This document shows, one piece after another, positions 1 through 9,611 of a stretch of 64,000 nt of DNA. The notes under the pieces were generated by a model. That model saw only the letters and a list, made by a program, of their open reading frames with translations, did not search any database and was not told the DNA's origin. The stretch's first letter is position 1. Each line of letters begins with the position of its first letter. Origin of the DNA: Fervidibacter sinensis (GTDB lineage: Bacteria; Armatimonadota; Fervidibacteria; Fervidibacterales; Fervidibacteraceae); NCBI GenBank assembly GCA_032161045.1, contig JAVHTH010000003.1. One strand, written 5' to 3'. Made by a program: the position numbers and the translations under genes.

Positions 1-835
1 TGACTGCCAGCATTTCGTTCATGCTCCCACTTCTCAAGCCCATCAAGTCAAGGGTGATAAACAAAAAGCCAATTTCGCGAAAGCGTTTGATAAGCGCGCT
101 CCGAAACTCAGGGTCAAGGAAACGGTGGAATTCTTCCGGTGGGACTTCAATTCTTGCAATGGTCTCATGGTGGCGAACGCGGAAGGCTTTGAACCCATGC
201 TGTCTCAGAAATTCTTCCGCCTCCTCAACTTGCCTCAATTTTTCAGGAGTGATCTGGGAACCGTATGGGAAGCGAGACGCAAGACAAGCAAATGAAGGTT
301 TATTCCAAGTCGGTAACCCAAGCCATCTTGATAACTGGCGGATTTCGCTCTTTGTAAACCCTAATTCAGCCAATGGTGCCAACGCTGCTTGCTCTTTCGC
401 TGCTTTCATGCCCGGACGGAAATCGTTCAAGTCATCGGCAATTGCACCGTGAACGATGTAGCGAACGCCCAACTCTTGAGCCAAAAGTCTCAACTTGCTG
501 AATAGGTTCGTTTTGCAGAAGTAGCATCGGTTTGGCGGGTTTGAAGCGTAATTGGGGTCATTGACCTCGTCAGTATCAATGAAAAGGTGGCGGATACCTA
601 TAAGTTTCGCGAGCCTGACGGCTTCCTCCAATTCAGCCTTCGGGTAAGAGGGCGAACGGGCAGTAACGGCAATTGCGTTATCTCCAAGCGCCATGTGGGC
701 AGCCTTCGCCAAGAAAGTTGAATCCACGCCACCCGAAAAAGCAACCAGCACGCTTTCCAACGAACGCAAATAATCCAGCAACGCTTCAAACTTGTTGCGC
801 AACTCCGAAGATATCTGAACTTGCTCAACTTGCAT
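1..835 (-). CDS. larE: ATP-dependent sacrificial sulfur transferase LarE-like (3' end outside window)
   Basis: Reads on the minus strand from an ATG at 835 and runs off the left edge, giving about 278 residues. The N-terminus carries the PP-loop SGGVDSTFLAKAA near residues 35-47, which binds ATP in the N-type ATP-pyrophosphatase family. Further motifs are DTDEVNDPNY, NRCYFCK and, later, PSFACLASRFPYG, the usual LarE pattern. In the known family LarE adenylates and then sulfurates the pyridinium dinucleotide of the lactate racemase nickel-pincer cofactor, giving up its own cysteine sulfur; the Cys in the NRCYFCK stretch is the likely candidate here. No larA, larB or larC is visible, so the link to lactate racemase is from family knowledge only. 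A related PP-loop enzyme cannot be excluded. Confidence 0.85.
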   Translation of the reverse strand, partial: MQVEQVQISSELRNKFEALLDYLRSLESVLVAFSGGVDSTFLAKAAHMALGDNAIAVTARSPSYPKAELEEAVRLAKLIGIRHLFIDTDEVNDPNYASNPPNRCYFCKTNLFSKLRLLAQELGVRYIVHGAIADDLNDFRPGMKAAKEQAALAPLAELGFTKSEIRQLSRWLGLPTWNKPSFACLASRFPYGSQITPEKLRQVEEAEEFLRQHGFKAFRVRHHETIARIEVPPEEFHRFLDPEFRSALIKRFREIGFLFITLDLMGLRSGSMNEMLAV

Positions 836-1262
836 CGTTTTGTCCTCCTTTTCGGACTTTTCGGAGGGCACGCCTTTGGCGTGCCGATTTTTTGTAGGGC
901 AGGGTTTTATACCCCGCCGACAAATTTTGTCCGGCGCGGTGTAAAACCGCGCCCTAACTTTGAGCCGATTCTTTCGGTTGAGCAGAAAACCAACCCTCTA
1001 ATGTTTCGGCTCGGCAGGAGCCGAGCCCTCCGAATAACTTTTAGTCGGCACGGTGTAAAACCGTGCCCTACTTTGATCGCTTCAAATTCGCCAGCATAGA
1101 ATTCCTGTAGGGCGGGGTTTTACATCCCGCCGCCGGAATTCATCCGAGTTGGAACGCCGTCAAAATTTTAAAGCGTGGTTTCAATTCATGCGAACGAATG
1201 CGGAGACTGTTTTGCGCCGATAAAATCTCATGGACACATCGTTAATGCTTTGTCAGCGAAAA
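836..1262. repeat. Palindrome-rich spacer between larE and cdsA
   Basis: No gene is seen here. The stretch 855-1130 holds several short perfect or near-perfect palindromes: GGCACGCC/GGCGTGCC at about 858-884, GGCGGGGT-type and GGCGCGGT/ACCGCGCC hairpins at 895-955, GGCTCGGC/GCCGAGCC at about 1010-1030, GGCACGGT/ACCGTGCC at about 1051-1072 and a further GGCGGGGT-type copy to 1131. They belong to the families found in most large spacers of the window. The remaining 130 bp before cdsA must hold its promoter, but no clear -35/-10 pair stands out. Confidence 0.8.
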
Positions 1263-1295
1263 ACTCCAACTCACTCAGAAAACAGGTGAAAGTCA

Positions 1296-2189
1296 ATGGT
1301 GGGTTTGAGGGTTTTGAGTGCAGCAGTTGGCATCCCGGTGGCTGTGGTTCTGATTTTCATCGGCAATTTGCCTTTTGTCCTTGCAGTTCTCGCCCTCGCT
1401 TCGGTTGGGCTGTGGGAATTGGCGCGAAGCCTGAAAAGGCAAGGGATGAACATTGTCAAGGAAGTGGCATTCCCTTGTGTCAGCATTGCAATTTTAGGCA
1501 GCCACTGGGCGCATTCAAGTCACCTGACTTTACTGAGTTTGGTGGCAGCAATTTGGTGGGTGGGAATTTTCGGGAGCATGTTTTTTCACATCCTCAATCG
1601 TTCCGACGATGCTGATTCGGAGACCAAGGGGATACGCATAACAAGCATTGCGTTGACTGTTTTCGCTATTGCTTACCTGAGCCTCTTCGCTTTCCTCGTG
1701 TTGCTTCGCAACTTTGAATTGAGCGTTTCCGAACAAACTTACCAAGTTGGGCGGGACCTCGTCTTCTTGACAATTATCGCTGTCTGGGTGACGGACAGTG
1801 TTGCCTTCTTTTTCGGTCGCAAATTTGGAAAAGAACCTCTGGCTCCCCAAGTTAGTCCGGGCAAAACTTTGGAAGGTTCGGTTGCTGGCACCGTTGCAGG
1901 TTTCGTGGCAGCGTGGATTTTCGCTTGGGCGTTGATTTCTTTCGGTTCCGAGGCAACCTCTCAAGTTTGGCTCAGTTTGGTTCGCCCTATCCCATTTGCT
2001 CTCCTCGCTTTGGCTTTAGGGACTGTAGGGCAAATTGGCGACTTGGGCAAAAGCGTTTTGAAGCGAAGTTTGGGCATTAAAGACTTTGGGGCGATAATCC
2101 CGGGGCATGGAGGTGTCCTTGACAGATTTGACAGTTTACTTGCAACGGCGCCGATCGTCTACCTTTACGCCTGTTGGATTTTGAAATGA
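1296..2189 (+). CDS. cdsA: Phosphatidate cytidylyltransferase CdsA
   Basis: A 297-residue integral membrane protein with about eight hydrophobic segments. It condenses CTP and phosphatidic acid into CDP-diacylglycerol, the precursor of the acidic and zwitterionic phospholipids, in the cytoplasmic membrane. The family signature is complete near residues 248-277: SVLKRSLGIKD, then PGHGGVLDRFDS, containing the conserved acidic and basic residues of the active site. A second typical motif, SPGKTLEGS, is near residues 188-196. The start has AGGTGA seven nt upstream. In many bacteria cdsA sits between uppS and dxr; here it stands alone between repeat-filled spacers, so it is probably transcribed by itself. 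Confidence 0.95.
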   Translation: MVGLRVLSAAVGIPVAVVLIFIGNLPFVLAVLALASVGLWELARSLKRQGMNIVKEVAFPCVSIAILGSHWAHSSHLTLLSLVAAIWWVGIFGSMFFHILNRSDDADSETKGIRITSIALTVFAIAYLSLFAFLVLLRNFELSVSEQTYQVGRDLVFLTIIAVWVTDSVAFFFGRKFGKEPLAPQVSPGKTLEGSVAGTVAGFVAAWIFAWALISFGSEATSQVWLSLVRPIPFALLALALGTVGQIGDLGKSVLKRSLGIKDFGAIIPGHGGVLDRFDSLLATAPIVYLYACWILK

Positions 2190-2580
2190 TCGCTGACCTT
2201 TCCCGAAGGAATCGTGAAGGTCAAAATCGGAGGGCACACCTCCCGGTGTGCCGAAAAATAGGTCGGGCAGTAGCCCGACCCTCCGAAACAACGAATTTTT
2301 TTCGGCTCGGCAGAAGCCAAGCCCTCCGAATAACTTTTTGTTCGGCACGGTGTAAAACCGTGCCCTACTTTGATCGTTTCAAATTCGCTGGCGTAAAATC
2401 CTGTAGGGCGGGGTTTCATACCCCGCCGAAAAATTTTAGTCGGCGCGGTGTAAAACCGCGCCCTACTATGATTGTCTCAAATTCGCCGGCATAGAATTCC
2501 TGTAGGGCGGGGTTTCATACCCCGCCGATGAATTAGCCGGCACGGTGTAAAACCGTGCCCTACCAGTCACTCACCGGCAA
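2190..2580. repeat. Palindrome cluster between cdsA and serA
   Basis: Non-coding. It contains at least seven palindromic units in a row: GGCACACC/GGTGTGCC, GGTCGGGC/GCCCGACC, GGCTCGGC-type, GGCACGGT/ACCGTGCC at about 2344, GGCGGGGT/ACCCCGCC, GGCGCGGT/ACCGCGCC at about 2442 and GGCACGGT/ACCGTGCC at about 2530. The loop of the second class is usually GTAAA or ATAAA. Short open frames seen here arise from the repeats. The remaining ~145 bp up to serA shows no repeat and should hold its promoter. Confidence 0.8.
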
Positions 2581-2728
2581 TTTCGTTGTAGGACAAGGAT
2601 TACGCCTGCTGATTTTCGGAACACGGGACCGTTGGGGCAAATCCCTGAACACCAAATGGGACTGCCCCCGCTGACTTTTCCAATACAGGCACGCTACATT
2701 TTTCCCTTGACGGAGGTGCTTTGAGGCA

Positions 2729-4339
2729 ATGCGATACAAAGTTTTGGTCGCCGATCCGTTGGAGGATGTTGGAGTTAATTTGCTCAAGGAAATTGCCGAT
2801 GTTGATGTCCGAACGAAACTGGGTGAGGATAATTTGTGCCAAATCGTTGGCGATTACGATGCCTTGATTGTCCGAAGCGGGACTAAAGTTACGCGGAAAG
2901 TGATTGAACACGGGCTGAAACTTAAAGTCATTGGGCGGGCAGGAGTTGGGGTTGACAACATTGATGTTGACGCAGCGACAGAACGAGGTATCTTCGTTGT
3001 CAATGCTCCATCAGCAATCACGACGGCGACTGCTGAACACACTTTCGCTTTGCTCCTCGCATTGATGCGGAAAATCCCACAAGCATTTGCTTCGCTCCGT
3101 GAAGGCAAATGGGAGCGGACGAAGTTTGTCGGGTTGCAACTTCAAGGGAAAACCATCGGCATTGTCGGGTTGGGGCGGATTGGAACCCAAGTTGCCAGAT
3201 ACGCTAAAGCCTTCGGAATGAGGGTCATCGGTTGCGACCCGTTCATTTCCGAAGAACGGGCGAGGCAGTTGGGAATTGAACTGAAGGAACTTGATGAACT
3301 TTTGCGGGAGGCTGACATAATCACGCTCCATGTCCCGCTGACGAAGGAAACGCGCAAGATGATTGATGCGAGAGCAATTTCACTGATGAAGGATGGAGCG
3401 ATTTTGGTCAACGCATCGCGAGGCGGCGTTGTGGACGAAGAAGCACTTTACGAGGCTCTTGTTTCGGGCAAATTAGCGGGTGCTGCGCTTGATGTCTTTG
3501 AGCAAGAACCGCCAAAAGAAGGCTCCACGAGTTTCAAATTGCTTCATCTTGACAATGTCGTTGCCACGCCACATTTGGGCGCTTCGGCGAAGGAAGCGCA
3601 AGAGGAGGCTGCTTTGGAAATCGCGAAGCAGGTAATGGCAGTTTTGAAAGGTGAGTTCCCAACAACTGCTGTCAACATCCCAGCGATACCCCCGGACTTG
3701 CTTCAAATGCTTCGTCCCTTCATGGAACTCGCCAGCAGGATGGGACGCCTTTTGAGCCAGTTGGTCAGAGGTCGCGTTGAAGAGGTTCGGTTGCATTACT
3801 TTGGCTTTCTGTCAGAAGTTGAAACTGAGCCAATTACCCGCTCGTTCCTTAAAGGCTTGATGGAGATGAGGTTGCCCGAAACTGTCAACCTCGTGAATGC
3901 ACCTGCTCTGGCTCGTTCAAGGGGCATAAGGGTGACCGATGAAAGGAGCACTCAGCCAACTGACTATGCTTCGCTCGTCGTTGCTTCCGTCCGAACGCAC
4001 CAAGAGGAACGGTCCGTTGCGGGCACAATCTTTCACGGCGTTGGTCCGCGAATCGTGCAAATCAACGGCTACCGAGTTGATGTCATACCCGAAGGACACG
4101 CCATCATCGTTGAGCAAATTGACCGACCCGGAATAATCGGTCGTGTCGGGACTTTGCTCGGTCAACATGGAATCAACATCGCTTTCATGCAAGTCGGTCG
4201 TAAGGAAATTGGTGGTCGGGCGGTTATGGTCATCATGGTTGACACCCCAGCGCCACCGGAACTTCTGGAGCAAATCAAACAATCCCATGACGCTATCTTG
4301 GATGCCCACCAAGTTGATTTCGGAGGGCGTATCTCCTGA
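2729..4339 (+). CDS. serA: D-3-phosphoglycerate dehydrogenase SerA (long form with ASB and ACT domains)
   Basis: A 536-residue cytosolic enzyme that oxidises 3-phosphoglycerate with NAD to start serine synthesis. The length fits the long form: substrate-binding lobe, NAD lobe, an intervening ASB domain and a C-terminal ACT domain. The Rossmann motif GIVGLGRIGTQVA is near residue 145, the D-2-hydroxyacid signature NASRGGVVDEEAL near 230, and the Glu/His catalytic pair is visible in EQEPP and ATPHLGASAKEA. The ACT domain (residues ~455-525, GHAIIVEQIDRPGIIG) suggests serine feedback control. GGAGGTG lies about 10 nt before the ATG. No other serine gene is adjacent. Confidence 0.96.
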   Translation: MRYKVLVADPLEDVGVNLLKEIADVDVRTKLGEDNLCQIVGDYDALIVRSGTKVTRKVIEHGLKLKVIGRAGVGVDNIDVDAATERGIFVVNAPSAITTATAEHTFALLLALMRKIPQAFASLREGKWERTKFVGLQLQGKTIGIVGLGRIGTQVARYAKAFGMRVIGCDPFISEERARQLGIELKELDELLREADIITLHVPLTKETRKMIDARAISLMKDGAILVNASRGGVVDEEALYEALVSGKLAGAALDVFEQEPPKEGSTSFKLLHLDNVVATPHLGASAKEAQEEAALEIAKQVMAVLKGEFPTTAVNIPAIPPDLLQMLRPFMELASRMGRLLSQLVRGRVEEVRLHYFGFLSEVETEPITRSFLKGLMEMRLPETVNLVNAPALARSRGIRVTDERSTQPTDYASLVVASVRTHQEERSVAGTIFHGVGPRIVQINGYRVDVIPEGHAIIVEQIDRPGIIGRVGTLLGQHGINIAFMQVGRKEIGGRAVMVIMVDTPAPPELLEQIKQSHDAILDAHQVDFGGRIS

Positions 4340-4591
4340 CGCGCCAATTTGTTTTCTTTTTCAAGTCGTTTTTGCGGCGGCTCAGGAACACCATTCTCCA
4401 AAAGGGAGGGCGAACCTCCGGTGAGCCGAAAATTTTTCGTTGCTCGCTCTGCATTGAGCGTTGTGCGTTTTCCGTGCAGCCGTGCAGGCACTCAATTTTC
4501 GGTTCGGCAAGAGCCTCGCCCTCCCATCTCGGCAGAAGTCTCACTTGTGCAAAGGAATAAGCCCCGCACTGACGAGACTTAACAAACGGCT
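4340..4591. repeat. Palindromes and a GCGTT-rich repeat between serA and the GH127 gene
   Basis: No gene is seen. Two convergent genes end on either side. About 4380-4530 holds divergent copies of the GGCTCGGC palindrome class. At about 4440-4475 there is the short block GCATTGAGCGTTGTGCGTT, which recurs with small changes at about 24920, 27455, 51995 and in reverse at about 62490. No obvious rho-independent terminator is present other than these palindromes. Confidence 0.6.
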
Positions 4592-6877
4592 TTACTTTGG
4601 TTTTGCCCTTACCATCCTGACTCCGAAAACTCCGCCGGCAATGGCTTTAGGGTGGGCTTGGAAGCGAACAGTGACTTTCGTTTTGCCCTTCGTCAATTCA
4701 TGCGGGATTGGGTAGGTGACATCAAAGAAGCGACCGGGTCTATCCCGGCGCAACCTTTGAGTTGCGATGATCTTGCCGTCAATGAGGATGTCAAAAACTC
4801 TCCAGCCTGCGTCGTCACCCCAGTAGGTGACAACTAACTCCATCGGTTGTTCGGGATCAACTTTCAGGTCATATGAGAACCAACCGCCTTCAACGGCGTG
4901 GCGCCAACGGCGACCACCAAAATCACCGCTACTTGTCCGCTCGCCTTGCAAATTGTGCTCCCGCTCCGATTGCTCGTCACCGATACGAACGAAATCAACG
5001 GTTCGTTGCTCTAAATCCTTTAACCGTTCCTGCTCCGCTTCCCATTCGGCAAGCCTTTGCATCCACTGCTCTTCGGTCAGCAAGTCCCAGTAGACGGTGT
5101 ACCTTCGGTGATGCATGGCGTAAAACGGAATGAGGGTGAAGTCATGCGGGCGACCAACCCCTTTCGTGCGGAAAGTCAAAGGCTTTTTGCTGGCGAGTTC
5201 AACCCATTCGGAAACTGGTCTCCCGTTCGTAACCAAACCGGGCATCGGGTTTGGTTCTGGTTGCTCAATTGGTCCCCAATCGCCGGCAAGGACAATTGGA
5301 CCATAAAGGATCGCAATTCGGTTGGGATTGTCAGGCAAACTTTCAATCCGCAAGCCCATGGGCAATTGAACTTCAAGGGTGTCGCCTGTTTGCCAAACTC
5401 GGCGAATTGACAGGTAGGAGCCGGGGCGAGCAGTTGTGGGCAATTCTGTCCCGTTCAACTTCGCTTTGGGCAAGTCAGCAAGCCAACTTGGGCAACGAAC
5501 GGAAACCGTCAACTCCGTCGGATTTTCGCAAGTGAAAGTCAATCGGACTACATCGTCTTCGGGGAATTCTGTCTCCAATCGCACCTTGACCCCTTTCTCA
5601 CGCCAATCAAGTTCAGATGGGATGAAAAGGTTGACGATAAGTTCGTTGCCGGTGTGGAAGTAAATGAACTCGCCATAGCGGGCGTGATTTTCCATCCCCG
5701 TCCCGACGCAGCACCAGAAAGAGTCAAAGGGTGTTGAGTAGGTCTTGTAGTGTCCGGGGCGCAAAGGGACATAATAGCACATCATCCCGTCGTCAGGGTT
5801 CTGAGACGCGAGGATGTGATTGTAAAGGGCGCGTTCGTAGTAATCCGCTTTCTCAACGCTCGGTGCCCAACTGAACAGTTGCTTGGTGAGTTTGAGTATG
5901 TTGTAGGTCTTGCAAACTTCAGCAGTGTTCGTGCCAAGCCTGTCGTTCAACCGGTCAGGCTGACCGAAATGCTCGCCGTCGGTGAATCCGCCGATGACAT
6001 AAGTGTGGTGCTTGACAACTCGTTCCCAGAAAAATTCGGCGATGACGCGATAAGGCACTCTCTCGCCCGTCAACTCGTAAATTCGCCCCATGCCGATCAC
6101 TTTCGGAACTTGTGTGTTTCCATGCAAGCCGGGCAAGCAATCAATGCCGCGAGCGAGAGGGTCCATCACGGCACGGTGGTAAAAGCGTTTTGCCAACTTC
6201 AAATACCGCTCGTCACCCGTCCGGGCATAAAGTTCAGCCAAAACCTCAACCATTCCGCCGTGTTCGCAAGCGAGCATCTCTTGAAACTGCTCATCTGTCA
6301 AGTTCGCAGTTACCCGCTCCGCCCAGTCGGCGAGCCTAATCGCGATTTGCAGCGCTTTTTGGTTGCCACAGTATCTGTGAGCGTCAAGCAGACCGGCAAA
6401 AAGTTTGTGCAAGGTATACCAAGGGACCCAAACGCCGTTAAGGTCAAAAGGTTTGGCGCGGATTTTACCTGCAGCGACTTCCGCAAAGACACGCCTGCCT
6501 TCAGGAATTGCAGCGACATAGCCATCGCCATGAGCCTTTTGGCAAATTTCAAGTTCGTCAACGATGTAGTTCACTCGTTCTCGGAAACGCTCATCGCCCG
6601 TTGAAGCGAACATCATGGAGCAGGCTGAAAGGTAATGACCGAGCGAATGACCAGCAATCCCCATTCGTTCCCATCCGCCGTAAGGTGGCGCTTTAGGCTC
6701 CAATCCCGCTTCAGAGCGAAAGCGTGAAAGAAGCCTGTCGGGTTCAAGGGTGAGCAAATACTTGGCGTCGCGTTCCATAGCCTGTTTGAAAGCGCTATCA
6801 AGTAACTGAACGCATGAGAGGTCAAAAGGTTGAGCCGCCAGATTCACTGCCATTGCCACAACCCATAACTTCTCCAT
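4592..6877 (-). CDS. Glycoside hydrolase family 127-like beta-L-arabinofuranosidase with C-terminal DUF6805-like domain
   Basis: A 761-residue protein. The (alpha/alpha)6 region starts at about residue 15 (PFDLSCVQLLDSAF). The zinc/thiolate site of the family is intact: TAEVCKTYN supplies the Glu-x-Cys pair and DSFWCCVGTGMENHARYG the double cysteine that includes the catalytic nucleophile of characterised GH127 enzymes. Beta-sandwich segments follow, and the last ~110 residues resemble DUF6805, a common partner. The ATG at 6877 is preceded by AAGGGGTGA with 7 nt spacing; a longer frame begins at 6952 without such a site. The N-terminus MEKLWVVAMAVNLAAQPF is at best a weak signal peptide, so localisation is open. 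The substrate is probably arabinofuranosyl side chains of plant polysaccharide, but GH127-like families vary. Confidence 0.9.
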   Translation of the reverse strand: MEKLWVVAMAVNLAAQPFDLSCVQLLDSAFKQAMERDAKYLLTLEPDRLLSRFRSEAGLEPKAPPYGGWERMGIAGHSLGHYLSACSMMFASTGDERFRERVNYIVDELEICQKAHGDGYVAAIPEGRRVFAEVAAGKIRAKPFDLNGVWVPWYTLHKLFAGLLDAHRYCGNQKALQIAIRLADWAERVTANLTDEQFQEMLACEHGGMVEVLAELYARTGDERYLKLAKRFYHRAVMDPLARGIDCLPGLHGNTQVPKVIGMGRIYELTGERVPYRVIAEFFWERVVKHHTYVIGGFTDGEHFGQPDRLNDRLGTNTAEVCKTYNILKLTKQLFSWAPSVEKADYYERALYNHILASQNPDDGMMCYYVPLRPGHYKTYSTPFDSFWCCVGTGMENHARYGEFIYFHTGNELIVNLFIPSELDWREKGVKVRLETEFPEDDVVRLTFTCENPTELTVSVRCPSWLADLPKAKLNGTELPTTARPGSYLSIRRVWQTGDTLEVQLPMGLRIESLPDNPNRIAILYGPIVLAGDWGPIEQPEPNPMPGLVTNGRPVSEWVELASKKPLTFRTKGVGRPHDFTLIPFYAMHHRRYTVYWDLLTEEQWMQRLAEWEAEQERLKDLEQRTVDFVRIGDEQSEREHNLQGERTSSGDFGGRRWRHAVEGGWFSYDLKVDPEQPMELVVTYWGDDAGWRVFDILIDGKIIATQRLRRDRPGRFFDVTYPIPHELTKGKTKVTVRFQAHPKAIAGGVFGVRMVRAKPK

Positions 6878-7262
6878 CACACAATCACCCCTTTCGCATT
6901 GGCTTCCGTGTTGCGAGCAAATTGTGCAGGTGCTTTCAATTCCCGTTGGCACGGTTCGTTCTCACCTTTTTGAAGCCCGAAAAAGTTTTTCCCAAATTTG
7001 GCGGGAGTTATTCGGTTAGCACCAAGGGGGTAATCCCTGCCCCAAAGTAGGGGCAGGTGAAACCTGCCCGAAAATGAAACCTGCCCAAAGAAATATCGGG
7101 CGGATTTCATCCGCCCCTACAACAATGCAAGGGCAGGTGAAACCTGCCCGAAAAATGTCAGGCGGATTTCGTCCGCCCCTGCAGAAAAGGTTAATTCCGT
7201 TTCAAACTTAACTGCGTCAGTGCGAAACTCACAAGCCCATGGCTCAAAAGGGGGTTAGGGAG
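6878..7262. repeat. Palindromic GGGCAGGT / GGGCGGAT repeat block upstream of two divergent genes
   Basis: The spacer lies between divergent genes and must hold both promoters. At about 7045-7190 there are tandem units of the form GGGGCAGGTGAAACCTGCCC alternating with GGGCGGAT...ATCCGCCC. The same class is present at 27560-27640 and inside the MITE-like elements at 22106 and 50884. No protein-coding frame with a ribosome binding site is seen. Promoters could not be assigned. Confidence 0.75.
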
Positions 7263-8636
7263 ATGGTTGCGATTGTGTTGGCGGCAGGAGAAGGGCGGAA
7301 AATGTTCCCGTTTGACTTGACAAGGCAAAAGTGCGCTATTCCCATCGCCAACGAACCCATCATACGCAGACTTATCCGCCAACTCAAAGGAGCAGGTGTT
7401 GACAAGTTTGTTGTTGTGACCGGGCACAATGAGGGGCAAATTCACGAAGCCATAGGGGATCTGAACAATGTGGCGTTCGTTCATCAGCCCCAACGGGATG
7501 GGACGGCTAAAGCGACTTTGCTGGCTTTGAGGGAAATCCCTGACGCTGATGAATTTGTTGTCGCTTATGGCGACATCGTGCTGGGGCAAAACGATGTCAC
7601 TGCTTTGATTCAGGCTCACCGGGAAAGCGGGGCGATTGCCACCATTTTGGTTCAACGGTTAAGTCCACCTCTTGACAGCCGTGATTGGATTTGTGCTGAC
7701 CTTGACGGCTCAAAGGTCGTTCAGGTCCAAGGTCACCCACGCCATGCTTCCCACCGAATTGTGGGTTTGTTTGCCTTCCGAAAGGAAACCATTCCGTTCA
7801 TTGAGCGAAATCCGGGAGTCATGAGAAGCGTTCCCGTTGGCGGGATGCCCCCACTTGAAGCGGAACTGGCTCAATCGCTGCAAATGTTGGTTGAGGGGGG
7901 TAGGGAAGTGCTCGCCGTTGAGGCTCAAGGTTTCGTCGTTGATGTTGACAAACCTTGGCACATTCTTGAAGCGGCGCACTTCGTCGCAAATGAACTGCAA
8001 AGGCAATTTGACGAAGACATTATTGCCCCGACGGCAAAGGTTGACGATAGCGCTGAGATTGAAGGTCGGGTCGTTTTAGGGGAAAATTGCGTGATTGGAA
8101 AACGGGTCGTAATCAACGGTTTTCTGTTCGCCGACGCCGGCACGAAAATTATCAACGGCTCAATTTTGCGCGGCAGGGTCATCTTGGGGCGCAATTGTCG
8201 CATCCGCGATTACTGTCTCTTGGGCGACAGCGTTTTTGGGAACCGTTGTATCGTTGGGCATGGAGCTGAATTTGAAGGCGTCGCTTTCAACACCGTCTAC
8301 CTTTACCACTATTGCGAAATTTTCGGTGTTTTGGGCGAGGCAGTTGACATCGGTGCCGCGACTGTTTGTGGGACGCTCAGGTTTGATGACAGCGAAACAA
8401 TTCACAAAGTGTTTGGCAGGCGCGAAATCCCTCACATTGGAGCAAATGCCTCTTACATCGGCGATTTCTCACGAACAGGCGTCAACGCCATTTTGATGCC
8501 CGGAGTTAAAGTCGGTTCATATTGCTGCGTTGGTCCGGGCGTTGTGCTTTACGAAGACCTTCCACACCGAACCCTCGTTTTGGTGCAGCAAAATTTAGAG
8601 CGTCGGCAGTGGGGACCTGAGCGCTATGGATGGTAG
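7263..8636 (+). CDS. GlmU-like bifunctional-type sugar nucleotidylyltransferase with left-handed beta-helix
   Basis: 457 residues. Residues 1-225 are a nucleotidyltransferase domain: VAIVLAAGEGRKMFP is the NTP-binding loop, VAYGDIVL carries the metal-binding Asp, and DVDKPWHILEA closes the domain. Residues ~250-440 are hexapeptide repeats (for example PTAKVDDSAEIEGRVVLGEN). That is the GlmU/RmlA-like layout; however, the terminal region has DFSRTGVNAILMPG, and sequence alone does not show whether the acetyltransferase half is active, so the substrate could be glucose-1-P, mannose-1-P or GlcNAc-1-P. The start chosen (ATG 7263) is preceded by GGGGG eight nt upstream, while the in-frame ATG at 7239 has no site. 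It likely supplies activated sugar for cell-surface polysaccharide. Confidence 0.82.
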   Translation: MVAIVLAAGEGRKMFPFDLTRQKCAIPIANEPIIRRLIRQLKGAGVDKFVVVTGHNEGQIHEAIGDLNNVAFVHQPQRDGTAKATLLALREIPDADEFVVAYGDIVLGQNDVTALIQAHRESGAIATILVQRLSPPLDSRDWICADLDGSKVVQVQGHPRHASHRIVGLFAFRKETIPFIERNPGVMRSVPVGGMPPLEAELAQSLQMLVEGGREVLAVEAQGFVVDVDKPWHILEAAHFVANELQRQFDEDIIAPTAKVDDSAEIEGRVVLGENCVIGKRVVINGFLFADAGTKIINGSILRGRVILGRNCRIRDYCLLGDSVFGNRCIVGHGAEFEGVAFNTVYLYHYCEIFGVLGEAVDIGAATVCGTLRFDDSETIHKVFGRREIPHIGANASYIGDFSRTGVNAILMPGVKVGSYCCVGPGVVLYEDLPHRTLVLVQQNLERRQWGPERYGW

Positions 8637-8670
8637 CAAAACAGAATACGCAAGTTTGGAGGGATGAACA

Positions 8671-9611
8671 ATGGCGGAAATCAGAAGGCGCGGATTTTTG
8701 AAGTGGCTGGGAAGTGTTGCGTTGGCGTATTTTGCAAAAGAGACTTCCGCCGCACCTAAATACCCGATGCCAAAACGAGTTCTCGGTCGCACAGGCGTTG
8801 AAGTGTCGGTGCTCGGACTCGGGTTTGGACCGATTGGGACGGGTTTGAGTGAGAAGGAAGCAATCGCGTTGATGGAGGCTGCAATAGAACTTGGCGTCAC
8901 TTACTGGGATGCGGCACCTAACTACGGTCGCGCTCAAGAATACATCGGCAAGTTTTTGCCCAAGGTTCGCGATGAAGTTTTTCTGGTGAGCAAGGTGGCA
9001 ACGGACGATGCGAATCGGGCACTTGAAATAATTGAGCGGTCGTTGAAAACGATGAACACCGACCTAATTGATTTGGTCCATGTCCACAACATCGGCGATT
9101 TCAGCCCAGACCGAGTGCTTGGAAAAGGCGGCGTCCTTGAAGGCTTAAGGGAGGCTCAAAAGCGAGGTTGGGTCAGGTTCATAGGTGTCAGCGGTACCGA
9201 CCATCGGTCATGGCAAAAGTGCTTGATAGCGGCGAGTTTGATGTCGTTATGTGCGTTTTGAACTTCGTTGACAGGTTCACCTACGATTTTGAGAACAAAG
9301 TCCTGCCAATTGCCCAAAAGCACAAAGTGGGTATTGTCGCTATGAAAGTGATGGGAGCACCGCAAAAGGGTTACGGGAGTCCAAACCCGGGCAGGCTGGC
9401 AGATTACGCAGACCTCGCAATTCGTTACGCCCTTGATTTGCCGGGCGTCGCTTGCGCCGTCGTGGGTGTGTTCACAATTGATGAACTCAAACAAAACGCA
9501 ACCATCGCGAGAAGCCAAAAGGCGTTGACAAAGTTTGAATTGAGGAAAATCGCTGAAGTTGGAAAGGAACTCGCACAAAAGTGGGGCGCTCATCTTGGAG
9601 ACCCCAATTGA
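8671..9611 (+). CDS. Tat-exported aldo/keto reductase, reading frame broken near 9205
   Basis: Frame 1 (8671-9261) begins AEIRRRGFLKWLG, a twin-arginine signal, and continues with MPKRVLGRTGVEVSVLGLG, the AKR nucleotide/substrate motif, and DAAPNYGRAQEYIG with the catalytic Asp/Tyr. After GVSGTDH the family sequence continues in another frame (SVMAKVLDSGEFDVVMCVLNF ... VGIVAMKVMGAP ... to the stop at 9611). A single-base change near 9200-9210 would give one protein of about 312 residues, normal for Tat-type AKRs. The family uses NAD(P)H to reduce sugars and carbonyls; exported members are common in polysaccharide-degrading bacteria. Whether the break is a sequencing error or a real mutation cannot be told from this window. 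GGAGGG lies before the start. Confidence 0.85.

Noticed and set aside
2136..2500. Several overlapping short open frames in the cdsA-serA spacer
   Set aside because: They translate palindromic repeats and have no ribosome binding sites.
5750..6604. 284-residue open frame on the plus strand
   Set aside because: Shadow of the GH127 gene on the minus strand, which has full family motifs.
9590..9611. Convergent overlap as evidence that DUF192 is not a gene
   Set aside because: Both frames have clear family motifs up to their ends; a 22-nt convergent overlap is ordinary.
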